Shown here piece after piece: positions 39,001 through 46,541 of a stretch of 64,000 nucleotides of DNA. This stretch comes from Dietzia sp. B32 (GTDB taxonomy: Bacteria > Actinomycetota > Actinomycetes > Mycobacteriales > Mycobacteriaceae): positions 2,542,001-2,606,000 of the forward strand of contig NZ_CP093845.1 of the NCBI RefSeq assembly GCF_024732245.1. The letters are read 5' to 3'. The position numbers were made by a program, and so were the translations under genes. Positions within the stretch are counted from its first letter, which is position 1; each line of letters opens with the position of its first letter. The notes beneath the pieces are model-generated. The model saw nothing but the letters and a program-made list of their open reading frames with translations. It was not told the DNA's origin and did no database searches.

Positions 39001-39504
39001 GGGCACGGACAGCAACGTGATGTTGCGGACCGCCACCTCGATCACGGGGTTGCCCGCGGCGTTCTCGGCCCGTTGGACCACCAGCCCGTCGGAGATCCGG
39101 CCGGGGGCGTCCTTCGGCAGGGTCGAGAACACGATCGTGTTCTCCGGCACCTGTGCGAGCGGCGCGCAGGGAGCGGTGATGGTCAGGTCGAGCGGTCGCC
39201 CGGAGACCAGCGGTGCGGTGACCGAGGCGTAGTCGGGCCCGGCGGTCCACTGCACGCGGGTGGTGTCCTGGTTGACCGGCAGTACCCCGGCGAGGATCGC
39301 CAGGAACGCTCCGAGGAACCCGGTGATGATCGCCCACCGGCGGTCGCGGTCCATGCCCGGGTAGGGGTGCAGACCGAGCGGACGCCCCCGATCGGCGTCG
39401 CCGACCTCGTCGTCGCGCCCGTCGTCGTCGTCGCCCCGTGACACGGCTCCCTCGACCAGGCCGTTACCGGACCCGCGACCGTCACCCGCTCCCCGCATCG
39501 TCAC
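36052..39504 (-). CDS. Arabinosyltransferase, EmbC-like (first of two emb genes)
   Basis: This protein (1150 residues) shares the Emb plan with its neighbour. An acidic, Asp/Arg-rich tail of about 55 residues is unusual and precedes the first helix. The N-terminal domain has GVLPVNQDTTRVQW. The catalytic loop is NTSDDGYLLTMARSAGPSGY (about 319). TNNTWWYVSDYGIPFSDTFP and the C-terminal domain with FPCQRPFVHNGGVAEIPRYR are also present. Being first after aftA and carrying LPVNQ and VGANTSDDGY, it matches EmbC best. The start may be GTG 39504 or ATG 39498; the gap to the aftA stop is only 7 nt, so it is part of that operon. Confidence 0.92.
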   Translation of the reverse strand: MTMRGAGDGRGSGNGLVEGAVSRGDDDDGRDDEVGDADRGRPLGLHPYPGMDRDRRWAIITGFLGAFLAILAGVLPVNQDTTRVQWTAGPDYASVTAPLVSGRPLDLTITAPCAPLAQVPENTIVFSTLPKDAPGRISDGLVVQRAENAAGNPVIEVAVRNITLLSVPLATLRDPACETLNVRAETGILVAEFAGLERDPDDAEDAVRAAVPGTMRPQVTGVFTDLTAATAPDGLGESTVEVTVDSRYSSSPTLLKLVLMVIGVLATLASVVFLHRLDGIDGRSGRRFVPRSWSRLSGVDGVVISVLAFWHLVGANTSDDGYLLTMARSAGPSGYMANYYRWLGSPESPVGWYYEILRIFAEISTASPWMRLPTLVCGILSWLIISREVVPRLGRLARTWRGPRWTGAALFLAFWMAFNNGLRPEPVIALGALLTWSLVERSIATRRLVPGVAAIGVAAFSLGAGPTGLMCVAALAAGAREFVRMVRRRAQVVGWAPILGPVLAVGLALLYTVFADQTLAAVLEATRIRTELGPSLPWYGEKERWEALFGVSADGGVARRFPVLLMLMCLVLVSAVMLRRGRIPGAAAGPSRRLLGVIAGSLLFLVFTPTKWTHHFGVFAGLAGALAVLAVIALRSSTVSLSRSRWLVWASLCLVVGLATATNNTWWYVSDYGIPFSDTFPAVGGVQVQYVAFIGGFVCLLIAGLIHSGILPDDPGAALRVRIRRAVPFLRTHADTPASRRRDGGSGATARPRRGTGIDGAPLTVVAFSIVVFELVSAVTAVFAQTPAYTVGRGNMRALAGEPCALADSVLVEEDSNDGLLRAVGAGPEISLGAGVVNGFAPNGLPDSITVESTEASGSLATSESGERDPGDGVDAGTTGGRGAVTVNGSTVALPFGLDPDTTPVLGSYRRGPQVAAELTSAWYQLPARSPNRPLLVMAAAGRIGGGDLRIEYGRPGRVGATGPTDFEVMGSMAPIDIGPAPAWRNLRIPLESIPDEAEVVRVVADDGNLDPDWWLAVTPPRNPRLRTLDEVIGHTDPVLVDWVVALAFPCQRPFVHNGGVAEIPRYRILADRESSSAANWWQSAGGGGPLLWTTQTVEAITVPTYLDHDWSRDWGSLQRFEPLDPQASPAELVRGSEMRWGWTTPGPMN

Positions 39505-39511
39505 CGCTTGA

Positions 39512-41473
39512 TCACCGCACCACGATCACGGCGAACGGTCCCACGTCGTGGACCTCGAAGTGGGGACCCTCCACGGCCTCGGCCGGGATGGTGACGCCGA
39601 ACCGTCGCACGTTGGGGTCGTTGGGGTAGGTGTCCTCGGCCAGGCGCAGCGTGTACCCGTCGCCCGACGGGCGGGCGACGATCGCGTCGGGACCGCGCCA
39701 CGGCGTCTCATCCATCATGGCGCGCAGTTCGTCGCCGCTGGTGGCGTCCTGCCACCGGACCATGGCATCGTTGCGGTCGGCGTACCGCCCCAGGGGGTTG
39801 GCGTAGTGGGAGGTGACGGCCTGGAAGGCCAGGTACGGGTGGTAGGCGAGGAAGGCGTCGGCGGTGCTGACGACGACGAGGTCGGTGCGCCTCCGGTCCG
39901 GGAACGCCTCCCGGATGGTCTCGTCGACCTCGGCGTAGTGGGACTCGGGCCCGGGTGGGTAACGGTCCGCCCGCTCTCCGTGACCGTCGGTGTCGGTGTA
40001 GGCCAGCCGGATCTCCTCGTGCAGGTGATCGGGGATGCCCTGCGCGTGGGCCAGTGCGGCCAGGGACGCCACGACGCCCACCACCGCGGTGGCCCGGCGA
40101 CGACGATCGGCCGCCTCCGCCGCGGGTCGATCGGCGCCGTTCTGACGCCCGGCCGCGCGCACCGCGAGGCCGGCGACGTCGGCGATCGCGAAGACGCCCG
40201 CCACCACGAGCAGTCCGATGAGCACCGGCTCGAGCCGGAAACCCAACATGGTGGTGCCCAGGACGGTGATCGCCATGGAGGCCAGGCACCACAGGTAGAC
40301 GGCCACCACGCCCAGGCCCAGCGCCTGTGCCCGGCGCGAGGTCCACGCCCGGACGACGATCCACACCAGTCCCGCCAGGCACACCCAGCCGGTGAGGCCG
40401 CCCGCGGTCATCGGCAGCGGCAGGCGGGCGCCGGCGTCGGGCAGGTAGTGCATCGCGGTCCCGGAGTCCGCGGGGGTGCCGCGCAGGGCGGCGAGCAGGT
40501 AGGGCGCCCACACCATGAGCGCGATCGCGATGGAGCCGAACCCGATCGCCGCGAGCCGGACCGCGGGCAGCCAGAGCGGGAAGGATCCGCGGGTGGGATG
40601 GGGCCCGCCGGCGCTGCGGCGGGCGACCGAGGCGGCGACGGTCGCGACCAGTGCCATGAGCACGACGGTGCCCGCCGCCAGGCCCGTGTACAGCGTGTAT
40701 GTGCTGGCCGATGCGCCCAGGAACAGGGTCGTGGCCAGGGCCGCGCCGCGACCGGCGTGCCGCGCGGTGGGGTTGACCGCGTGCCAGGCGAGGATCAGCA
40801 CCGGAGGGATGAACAGCGCCACGATCGCGCCGTAGGGCTCGGGGCTTCCGTAGGCCAGCACGATCGAGGTCGAGGCCAGTCCCACCGCGGCGCCGAGATC
40901 GGTCCGCAGCAGGCGGGTCCAGAGCACCGTGACCAGCGCCGCGGCGACCGCCAACGAGAGGATCGACCACGGTTTGAACGCCGCCCACCCCTCGAGTCCG
41001 GCGAGGTTCGCGAAACGCCCGCCCAGCCAGAACCAGCCCGACGGGTAGAACGAGGGCAGGTCGGCGTACGCCATGTCCGGAAGCCCGAGCGAAGTGGCCG
41101 AGCGACCGAGGAACTGGGTGCGGAACTCCTGGTCCACGCTCACGCCGTGCAGGTACAGCCGCGAGGCGGCCAGCGGGATCCCCAGCGTGGCGGCCACGAG
41201 CAACGCCGAGCCGGTGGGGGCCGCGAGCTTGCCCAGCCGGACCAGAGCGGCTCGGCCCCCCGGCCGCTCGCCGGCGCGCGCGGACAGGATCCCCAGCACC
41301 ACCAGGGCGACAGCCGCGGCCTGACCGACCACCGTGAGCGCCCGCAGGACGTTGGAGTTGCCGTAGGCGGGGAACGAGACGAGGGAGAACCCGGCGAGGA
41401 CGACCGCGGTGACGACGGCGGCCAGCAGCGTCGCCGCGCCGGCCAGACCGAGTCCCCGTAGCGCCACCGGCAT
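39512..41473 (-). CDS. aftA: Galactan 5-O-arabinofuranosyltransferase AftA
   Basis: This GT-C membrane enzyme places the first arabinofuranose on the galactan chain and has 653 residues. It starts with several helices. The catalytic Asp lies in LHGVSVDQEFRTQFLGRSA (about 120), and LPSFYPSGWFWLGGRFANLAG follows, a block shared with Rv3792. About eleven membrane segments precede a periplasmic C-terminal domain with LVVVSTADAFLAYHPYLAFQ. ATG at 41473 lies 2 nt after the dprE2 stop. The order dprE2-aftA-emb is the same as in mycobacteria. Confidence 0.94.
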   Translation of the reverse strand: MPVALRGLGLAGAATLLAAVVTAVVLAGFSLVSFPAYGNSNVLRALTVVGQAAAVALVVLGILSARAGERPGGRAALVRLGKLAAPTGSALLVAATLGIPLAASRLYLHGVSVDQEFRTQFLGRSATSLGLPDMAYADLPSFYPSGWFWLGGRFANLAGLEGWAAFKPWSILSLAVAAALVTVLWTRLLRTDLGAAVGLASTSIVLAYGSPEPYGAIVALFIPPVLILAWHAVNPTARHAGRGAALATTLFLGASASTYTLYTGLAAGTVVLMALVATVAASVARRSAGGPHPTRGSFPLWLPAVRLAAIGFGSIAIALMVWAPYLLAALRGTPADSGTAMHYLPDAGARLPLPMTAGGLTGWVCLAGLVWIVVRAWTSRRAQALGLGVVAVYLWCLASMAITVLGTTMLGFRLEPVLIGLLVVAGVFAIADVAGLAVRAAGRQNGADRPAAEAADRRRRATAVVGVVASLAALAHAQGIPDHLHEEIRLAYTDTDGHGERADRYPPGPESHYAEVDETIREAFPDRRRTDLVVVSTADAFLAYHPYLAFQAVTSHYANPLGRYADRNDAMVRWQDATSGDELRAMMDETPWRGPDAIVARPSGDGYTLRLAEDTYPNDPNVRRFGVTIPAEAVEGPHFEVHDVGPFAVIVVR

Positions 41474-41475
41474 CC

Positions 41476-42237
41476 CTAGAAGGGGAGCTTGCGGAAGATG
41501 GGGCGCGGCACGTGGGTGAGCACGGCCATGACCCCGCCGAACGCGGCCGGCGCGAAGACCGCACCCTTGCCCGCACCCGCCTTCTTCACCGCGATGCGGG
41601 CGACCTCTTCCTTGTTGATCGTCAGCGGCGCCTCCTTGACGTGTGCCGACATGCGCGTGCGGACCTGGCCGGGGCGGATGACCAGGACGTCGACCCCGTG
41701 TTCGGCCAGCGCGTAACCGAGGCCGGTGTAGAAGGAGTCCAGGCCGGCCTTGGTGGAGCCGTAGACGAAGTTGGAACGGCGGGCCCGGAGCCCGGCGGCC
41801 GAGCTCATGGCGATGATCCGGCCGTAACCCTGGGCCTTCATCCGCTCGGCGAGGAGCACACCGACCGAGACGGCGCCGGTGTAGTTGATCTGTGCGATCT
41901 GGACGGCCTTGCGCTGGTCGGACCAGAGTTCCTCGTTCTCTCCCAGCAGGCCGAACGCGACGATGGCCACGTCCACGTCCCCGCCGGCGAAGATCTGCTC
42001 GAACGCGGCCGGGTGGGACTCGGTGGCGGCGGCGTCGAAGTCGACGACCTCCACCGCACTCGCACCGGCGGCCGTCATCTCGGCGCGCGCGTCCTCGACC
42101 CCCGGGTCGCCGGGCAGGCAGGCCAGGATCACGCGCATCGGGCCCTGCTGCAGGTACTCGGCACAGATGGACAGGCCGATCTCTGAGGTTCCACCGAGGA
42201 GGAGCAGGGTCTGGGGGACGCCGACGGCATTGATCAT
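41476..42237 (-). CDS. dprE2: Decaprenylphosphoryl-2-keto-ribose reductase DprE2
   Basis: This short-chain dehydrogenase (253 residues) reduces the DprE1 product to decaprenylphosphoryl-arabinose using NADH. The nucleotide loop is [19 protein letters not shown]. The catalytic residues are the Ser in [16 protein letters not shown] and the Tyr/Lys in [11 protein letters not shown]. The C-terminus [19 protein letters not shown] is amphipathic and may touch the membrane. It has its own TAGACT box 7 nt before the ATG and is separated from dprE1 by 420 bp, unlike the adjacent pair in mycobacteria, so the two halves of the epimerase need not be co-transcribed. Confidence 0.95.
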   Translation of the reverse strand: MINAVGVPQTLLLLGGTSEIGLSICAEYLQQGPMRVILACLPGDPGVEDARAEMTAAGASAVEVVDFDAAATESHPAAFEQIFAGGDVDVAIVAFGLLGENEELWSDQRKAVQIAQINYTGAVSVGVLLAERMKAQGYGRIIAMSSAAGLRARRSNFVYGSTKAGLDSFYTGLGYALAEHGVDVLVIRPGQVRTRMSAHVKEAPLTINKEEVARIAVKKAGAGKGAVFAPAAFGGVMAVLTHVPRPIFRKLPF

Positions 42238-42244
42238 GGGCAGG

Positions 42245-42250
42245 AGTCTA
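42245..42250 (-). promoter_or_regulatory. -10 hexamer TAGACT of dprE2, leaderless type
   Basis: TAGACT on the minus strand is 7 nt from the ATG at 42237. It may drive dprE2, aftA and both emb genes. Confidence 0.55.
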
Positions 42251-42363
42251 CCGAGGGAGTCCGACGCCGCTGTGTTCCTCTCGGGTGGCGGGCGAATCGG
42301 GGCGCGCGGGGCGGCTCGGGTGACCGCGCAGGGGTCCGGTCCGGTCGGAACGCGCGCCCGGGG

Positions 42364-42528
42364 TCAGGTGGGCCGGGATGGGGGCGGCCCGGCCGGGCGC
42401 GTCCCACGGGGACGTGACGAGGCCGCGGAATGCGGAGGGGCCGACCTTCGCGGCGACCGCTCCCACACCGTCGAGGGTGGGGTGGTCACCAGCAGGGCGA
42501 TCGCGGCGACGGCGGTGCGGAGGATCAT
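42364..42528 (-). CDS. Possible 54-residue small protein in the dprE1-dprE2 gap
   Basis: This short frame begins MILRTAVAAIALLVTTPPS, a hydrophobic stretch that could be a signal or membrane segment, then becomes Pro/Arg/Ser-rich. GGAGC lies 10 nt before the ATG. It may be a degraded exported peptide or chance. The rest of the 420-bp gap holds only the dprE2 promoter. Confidence 0.2.
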   Translation of the reverse strand: MILRTAVAAIALLVTTPPSTVWERSPRRSAPPHSAASSRPRGTRPAGPPPSRPT

Positions 42529-42657
42529 GGCGGGTGCTCCATCGGATGCTCCGAGCACTCTCGAAGCGTGGGGGCCCACCAGTGTCACTCCGCGGCCGGG
42601 GTCGTGTGAAGCCCCCGACGGGACGCCCCCGGTAGGACGCCCCGACGGGGAGCCCCG

Positions 42658-44121
42658 TCAGATCAGCTCGAGGCGACGCCCCATGTCGGAGACGAACACG
42701 CCGTTCGGGTCGATCTCCCGGCGGGTGGCGATCCACGAGTCGATCCGGGGGTACATAGCGTGGAAGCGCTCGGCCGGGACGCGGGAGTCCTTGGCCGTGT
42801 ACAGCCGCCCGCCCATGGACATGACCTTGGCGTCGAGTTCGTTGACGAACGCGTTGAGACGGCCGTTGATCGGGAAGTCCACGCAGACGTTCCAGCCCTC
42901 CATCGGGAACGACAGCGGCGCCTGGTTCCCCGGCCCGAAGAGCTTGAAGACGTTGAGGAAGGAGTAGTGACCGGAGCGCTGGATGTCGCGGATGATCTCC
43001 TTGAAACCCTCGACCTCACCGGGCGGGACGATGAACTGGTACTGCAGGAACCCCTTGGACCCGTAGGCCCTGTTCCACTCCGAGAACAGGTCGAGCATGT
43101 GGTAGAACGCCGGCAGTGTCTTGATCTGGTTCCGGGACGTGCCGCCGAGCCGGTAGTACACCTCGCCGATGGGGCCGAAGGTGTACTTGTTGGCCAGCCC
43201 GTTGGGGAAGACGTCCGGGAAGGTGATCAGCGGCTTGGCGTCCATCGCCAGCGGGTTCCTGGCCAACTTGGGCGCGTACTCCTCGAGCTGGGCGAGGGTG
43301 GCCAGCGATCCGCGGGAGACGGCGGCCCGGCCGAGCTTCGGGGGCGCGCTGATCGCGTCGAACCAGGCCGAGGAGTAGGTGTACTTCGACTCGGAACCGT
43401 CGGTGTGCAGGGCGATCGTCTCGTCGAGCGAGCCGGTCTGATCGGAATCGGCCAGGAAGAACGCGGTCTCGGTGCGGGTCATGGCGATCCACACCTTGAG
43501 AATCACGCCGGTCAGACCGTTGCCACCGACCGTGGCCCAGAACAGGGTGCCCTCCGGGTCGTCGGCCGTACCGCCCGGTTCCAGCGTCAACACCCGACCG
43601 TCGGCGACGAGCAGCTCCATGCGCGTGACGTGGTTGCCGAACGAGCCGGCGGAGTGGTGGTTCTTGCCGTGGATGTCGTGCCCGATCGCCCCGCCGACGG
43701 TGACCTGACGCGTGCCGGGCAGCACCGGAACCCACAGTCCGAACGGCAGGGCCGCGCGCATGAGCTGGTCGAGGTTCACACCCGCGTCCACCACGGCCAG
43801 GGCCTTCTCGGCGTTGAGCTCGTGGATGCGGTTGAAGTGGCTCATGTCCAGCACGAGGCCGCCGGAGTTCTGGGCGCTGTCGCCGTACGAGCGACCGAGC
43901 CCGCGGGCCACCACGCCGCGGCGCAGGTGCGCGGGACCCGAGGCGTTGGCGTCGTTGACCGCCGCCACGGCTGCCGATACCTCCTCCACCGAGCGCGGAG
44001 TGAGGACGTGGCTCATCGCGGGGGAGGTTCGTCCCCAGCCGGTGAGGCGCTTGAGTTCGGTATCCAGGGAGACGGTGTTCGTGGAGGGCTGGGCCGGGGC
44101 GGAGTTCTGGGCGGTGCTCAC
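42658..44121 (-). CDS. dprE1: Decaprenylphosphoryl-beta-D-ribose oxidase DprE1
   Basis: This FAD enzyme (487 residues) oxidises the 2-hydroxyl of decaprenylphosphoryl-ribose, the first half of epimerisation to the arabinose donor. It works at the periplasmic side in mycobacteria. The FAD-binding domain (PF01565 type) has [17 protein letters not shown] and [20 protein letters not shown]. The substrate domain contains [18 protein letters not shown], where C413 corresponds to Cys387 of M. tuberculosis DprE1, the residue that benzothiazinones attack. The C-terminus ([15 protein letters not shown]) is conserved. The GTG at 44121 is marked by TACCCT 7 nt upstream. Confidence 0.96.
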   Translation of the reverse strand: MSTAQNSAPAQPSTNTVSLDTELKRLTGWGRTSPAMSHVLTPRSVEEVSAAVAAVNDANASGPAHLRRGVVARGLGRSYGDSAQNSGGLVLDMSHFNRIHELNAEKALAVVDAGVNLDQLMRAALPFGLWVPVLPGTRQVTVGGAIGHDIHGKNHHSAGSFGNHVTRMELLVADGRVLTLEPGGTADDPEGTLFWATVGGNGLTGVILKVWIAMTRTETAFFLADSDQTGSLDETIALHTDGSESKYTYSSAWFDAISAPPKLGRAAVSRGSLATLAQLEEYAPKLARNPLAMDAKPLITFPDVFPNGLANKYTFGPIGEVYYRLGGTSRNQIKTLPAFYHMLDLFSEWNRAYGSKGFLQYQFIVPPGEVEGFKEIIRDIQRSGHYSFLNVFKLFGPGNQAPLSFPMEGWNVCVDFPINGRLNAFVNELDAKVMSMGGRLYTAKDSRVPAERFHAMYPRIDSWIATRREIDPNGVFVSDMGRRLELI

Positions 44122-44128
44122 ACGATCG

Positions 44129-44134
44129 AGGGTA
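44129..44134 (-). promoter_or_regulatory. -10 hexamer TACCCT of dprE1, leaderless type
   Basis: TACCCT on the minus strand is 7 nt before the GTG at 44121. Confidence 0.45.
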
Positions 44135-44242
44135 CCGCTCGCCGCCGGCCGACCCATCCCGTGACGGCCCCGACGTGACGGCCGCGACGTCACCGCGGTG
44201 CTCATCGGCGGCCGCCTCAGGCGTCGGCGACCGCCGGCGGAG

Positions 44243-45637
44243 CTAGCGGCAGCCGGAGGTGAACGGGACTCCGCGGGCGCGGTCGTCGACCCAGTCGAGT
44301 GCCGGACCCACGGCCGTGTACGCGGCGAGGATGTGTTCGCCCGGCACGGGCGTGTACTCGACGTCGGCGCCGGCCGCGCACCACTCGTCGGCCAGTTGCC
44401 GGGCCGTCCATTCGGGGACGAACGGGTCGCCGGGGCCCTGTGACGAGCCCGGGCCCGGCCCGATCGGCGCGGCGGCGTCCCCGTGCCACACCTGGACCGG
44501 GCCGGTCGGCACCTCGCGGGGGTCCGCGCCGCGTGTCGGGTCGGCGGTCCCCAGCCGGTTGCGGGCCAGGACCTCCGCAACGACCGGGTCGGTACGCGGG
44601 TCGACGTCGGTGAGCATCGACAGCGGGGTGTGGAAGATGCCGGCTGCGGTATTGGCGGCGGCGCACGAGTCACGGAGTGCATGGGCGGCCACGTCCCCGG
44701 CGTCGTTGAGCAGGGAGTACAGCTCGGGGTACTCGCGGGCGATCCCCAGCACCGCGGCGAGGAAGAGGCCCGAGCCGAGGGTCCCGTCCAGGGTGTCGAA
44801 CAGTTCCGAGTAGTCGGCGGGGACACCACCCACCGATGACCCCACCAGGACGCCGGTCAGCTCGGGTGCGTAGACCGGCTGCAGCTGGGCGGCCCAGCCG
44901 GTCGCGATTCCGCCACCGGAGTAGCCGACCTGCACGACCCGCGAGTCGGCGAACAGCGGGCCGGGGTCGCCCGGCGGGACGAAGGCCCGGGCCGCGCGGA
45001 TCCCATCGAGGACGGCCCGGCCGTTGGCCCGGCCCGCGGCGTACGCGGCCTTCGGGCCCTGGAAGTCCGTGACGACCAGGCCGTATCCGCGGTCGGCCAG
45101 GATCTGGAGGAACGGCGGCAGCTCGAGGTTGAACTCGTGCGGCAGTACGTGCGACGGCATGCACGTCAGGCCGAGGGAGTCGATCGTGACGTTGAACGAC
45201 ACGAGCGGCCGCGTGCCGGGCCCGGTCCACGGAGTGGCCGGCTCGATGACAGTGGAGACGATCTGCTGCGGTCGGTCGTGGGAGTCGGTGCTCTGGACCA
45301 GCACCTGCCAGCCCCGGCCGAAGTTGCGCATGTTGTGCGGGGGGATGGTCACCGGACGCGAGTCGAGGATCGTGCCGGGGGCGGTGGCGGGATCGACGAC
45401 GGGCGGGGAGGAGTACCACGGGTCCGGCGACGGGCTGGGCAGATACCGCTCCGGCGTTCGCTCGTGCGGCGGGGCAGGTCGGAACGCGGCCATCGGATCG
45501 GGCACCGCGACGGCCGAGGATCCCGCCGCCGGGTCGGACATGGCCACCGCCGGAGACTGTCCGGCGACAACGCAGGCCAGAGACATTATTGCCGCGGCGA
45601 CTGCGCGGCCGGGACGGAGGGGACGCCGCGACCTCAT
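44243..45637 (-). CDS. Secreted lipase (secretory LIP family)
   Basis: This exported alpha/beta-hydrolase has 464 residues. A signal peptide ([22 protein letters not shown]) leads to a Pro-rich region with WYSSPP, then a cap-containing hydrolase domain. The nucleophile is in [19 protein letters not shown] (about 235), with the catalytic Asp probably in [15 protein letters not shown] and the His in [16 protein letters not shown]. Cysteines near 159, 325, 417 and 463 may form disulfides. The family includes the fungal CaLIP-type lipases and actinobacterial triacylglycerol lipases. Its own promoter (TAACGT box) suggests independent expression. Confidence 0.88.
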   Translation of the reverse strand: MRSRRPLRPGRAVAAAIMSLACVVAGQSPAVAMSDPAAGSSAVAVPDPMAAFRPAPPHERTPERYLPSPSPDPWYSSPPVVDPATAPGTILDSRPVTIPPHNMRNFGRGWQVLVQSTDSHDRPQQIVSTVIEPATPWTGPGTRPLVSFNVTIDSLGLTCMPSHVLPHEFNLELPPFLQILADRGYGLVVTDFQGPKAAYAAGRANGRAVLDGIRAARAFVPPGDPGPLFADSRVVQVGYSGGGIATGWAAQLQPVYAPELTGVLVGSSVGGVPADYSELFDTLDGTLGSGLFLAAVLGIAREYPELYSLLNDAGDVAAHALRDSCAAANTAAGIFHTPLSMLTDVDPRTDPVVAEVLARNRLGTADPTRGADPREVPTGPVQVWHGDAAAPIGPGPGSSQGPGDPFVPEWTARQLADEWCAAGADVEYTPVPGEHILAAYTAVGPALDWVDDRARGVPFTSGCR

Positions 45638-45643
45638 GCGCGT

Positions 45644-45649
45644 ACGTTA
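45644..45649 (-). promoter_or_regulatory. -10 hexamer TAACGT of the lipase gene, leaderless type
   Basis: TAACGT on the minus strand ends 6 nt before the ATG at 45637. Confidence 0.4.
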
Positions 45650-45738
45650 TCGCGCCCCTCGGACACGGCCACCGGGTGGTCGACACATCAACCCCCTCCC
45701 GGCCGGGGTGATCCGCCCCAACGGGCAGGCGGCCCCCG

Positions 45739-46401
45739 TCAGCCCGGGCCTGCCTGCGTGAATGGCACCCCGCCGATGTCGGGGAGAGGAAGTCCGCAGA
45801 GGCGGCGGGCCTCGCCGGAGGCCAGACCGAAGGTGCGGAGGAGGTCTTCGGTGATCCGATCGGTCGCGTCGGCATCGTCCCGACCGGGCTGGTCGTGCAG
45901 CAGCTGGGCGAGGCCGATGGTCGCACCGGCGACCAGCGCCAGCGCGAGGTCCTGATCATGGAACGTGAAGCGCCCCGCCGCGGCCGCGGCCCCGAGGTCG
46001 CGGCGGGCGCGGGGCGCCAGTCCGAACTCGGAGGAGATGAGTGACGCGCCTTCGGAGAGGATGACCCTCGAGAGTTCCGGATGAATCCGGTGGAGGCGGC
46101 CGGTGACCCGAAACGATCGGGCGAACACCTCTGCCGGGTCGTCCGAACCGGTAGTGAGCTCGTCGAGCATCTCCCCGTGCGCCTCGAGAGCCTCGTCCAC
46201 GGCGGCCCGGAACAGGTGTTCCTTGCTCTCGAAGTGGTTGTAGAACGAGCCCATGCCCACGTCGGCGGCCTGGGTGATCTCGAGAACCGGCACCGCCGTG
46301 CGCCCCTGGGCGAGGAAAGACTGAGCGGCATCCACGAGCGCGGCGCGGGTACGCGCCTTGCGGCGTCGGAGGCGGTCCTCGCGGGTTCCGGTGTCGACCA
46401 T
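45739..46401 (-). CDS. TetR-family repressor of the adjacent aromatic-catabolism operon
   Basis: This 220-residue regulator has an N-terminal helix-turn-helix, with ITQAADVGMGSFYNHFESKE as the recognition part (about 40-60). A helical ligand-binding domain with no recognised motif follows. The ATG at 46401 has AAGGAGG 11 nt upstream; a TTG at 46449 is less likely. It is divergent from the dioxygenase operon. The 140-bp gap between them holds two near-identical 14-16-bp palindromes and a third degenerate one, which are very probably its operators. It therefore likely represses both itself and the operon until an aromatic or ring-cleavage compound binds; the ligand is unknown. Confidence 0.88.
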   Translation of the reverse strand: MVDTGTREDRLRRRKARTRAALVDAAQSFLAQGRTAVPVLEITQAADVGMGSFYNHFESKEHLFRAAVDEALEAHGEMLDELTTGSDDPAEVFARSFRVTGRLHRIHPELSRVILSEGASLISSEFGLAPRARRDLGAAAAAGRFTFHDQDLALALVAGATIGLAQLLHDQPGRDDADATDRITEDLLRTFGLASGEARRLCGLPLPDIGGVPFTQAGPG

Positions 46402-46439
46402 GGGTCGCGTTGCCTCCTTCGTGGACGAACTCTGTGTCG

Positions 46440-46445
46440 AACCTA
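46440..46445 (-). promoter_or_regulatory. -10 box TAGGTT of the tetR gene
   Basis: TGCTAGGTT on the minus strand looks like an extended -10 element. Transcription would start near 46433, ahead of the AAGGAGG site. The nearest operator lies between this box and the -35 position. Confidence 0.45.
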
Positions 46446-46461
46446 GCAATCCGGTGCATTT

Positions 46462-46477
46462 CTGACGATATCGTCAG
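46462..46477. promoter_or_regulatory. TetR operator O1, 16-bp perfect palindrome
   Basis: CTGACGATATCGTCAG is fully self-complementary. It shares the core TGACGATATCGTCA with the second site 43 bp away. Confidence 0.75.
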
Positions 46478-46487
46478 AACCATTGAC

Positions 46488-46501
46488 TGATGATTGCGTC
46501 A
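46488..46501. promoter_or_regulatory. Degenerate TetR operator between the two perfect sites
   Basis: TGATGATTGCGTCA matches the operator core at 10 of 14 positions. Its centre is 25 bp from O1 and 18 bp from O2. Confidence 0.4.
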
Positions 46502-46505
46502 TGAG

Positions 46506-46519
46506 TGACGATATCGTCA
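46506..46519. promoter_or_regulatory. TetR operator O2, 14-bp perfect palindrome
   Basis: TGACGATATCGTCA repeats the core of O1. It overlaps the likely -10 region of the dioxygenase operon, 23 nt before the ATG, with AGGAGG between. Confidence 0.75.
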
Positions 46520-46541
46520 GTCGCAGATCTAGGAGGCCAGG

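Noticed and set aside
32550-39441. Two very long plus-strand open frames (over 1100 codons each) opposite the emb genes
   Set aside because: They are antisense shadows of high-GC coding sequence; their translations are low-complexity Arg/Gly/Asp-rich and match no family, while the minus-strand frames are clear Emb proteins.
42364-42736. A longer minus-strand frame in the dprE1-dprE2 gap as a real gene
   Set aside because: It overlaps the dprE1 3' end, its translation is Arg/Pro-rich without any motif, and no start signal fits; only the short inner frame is kept at low confidence.
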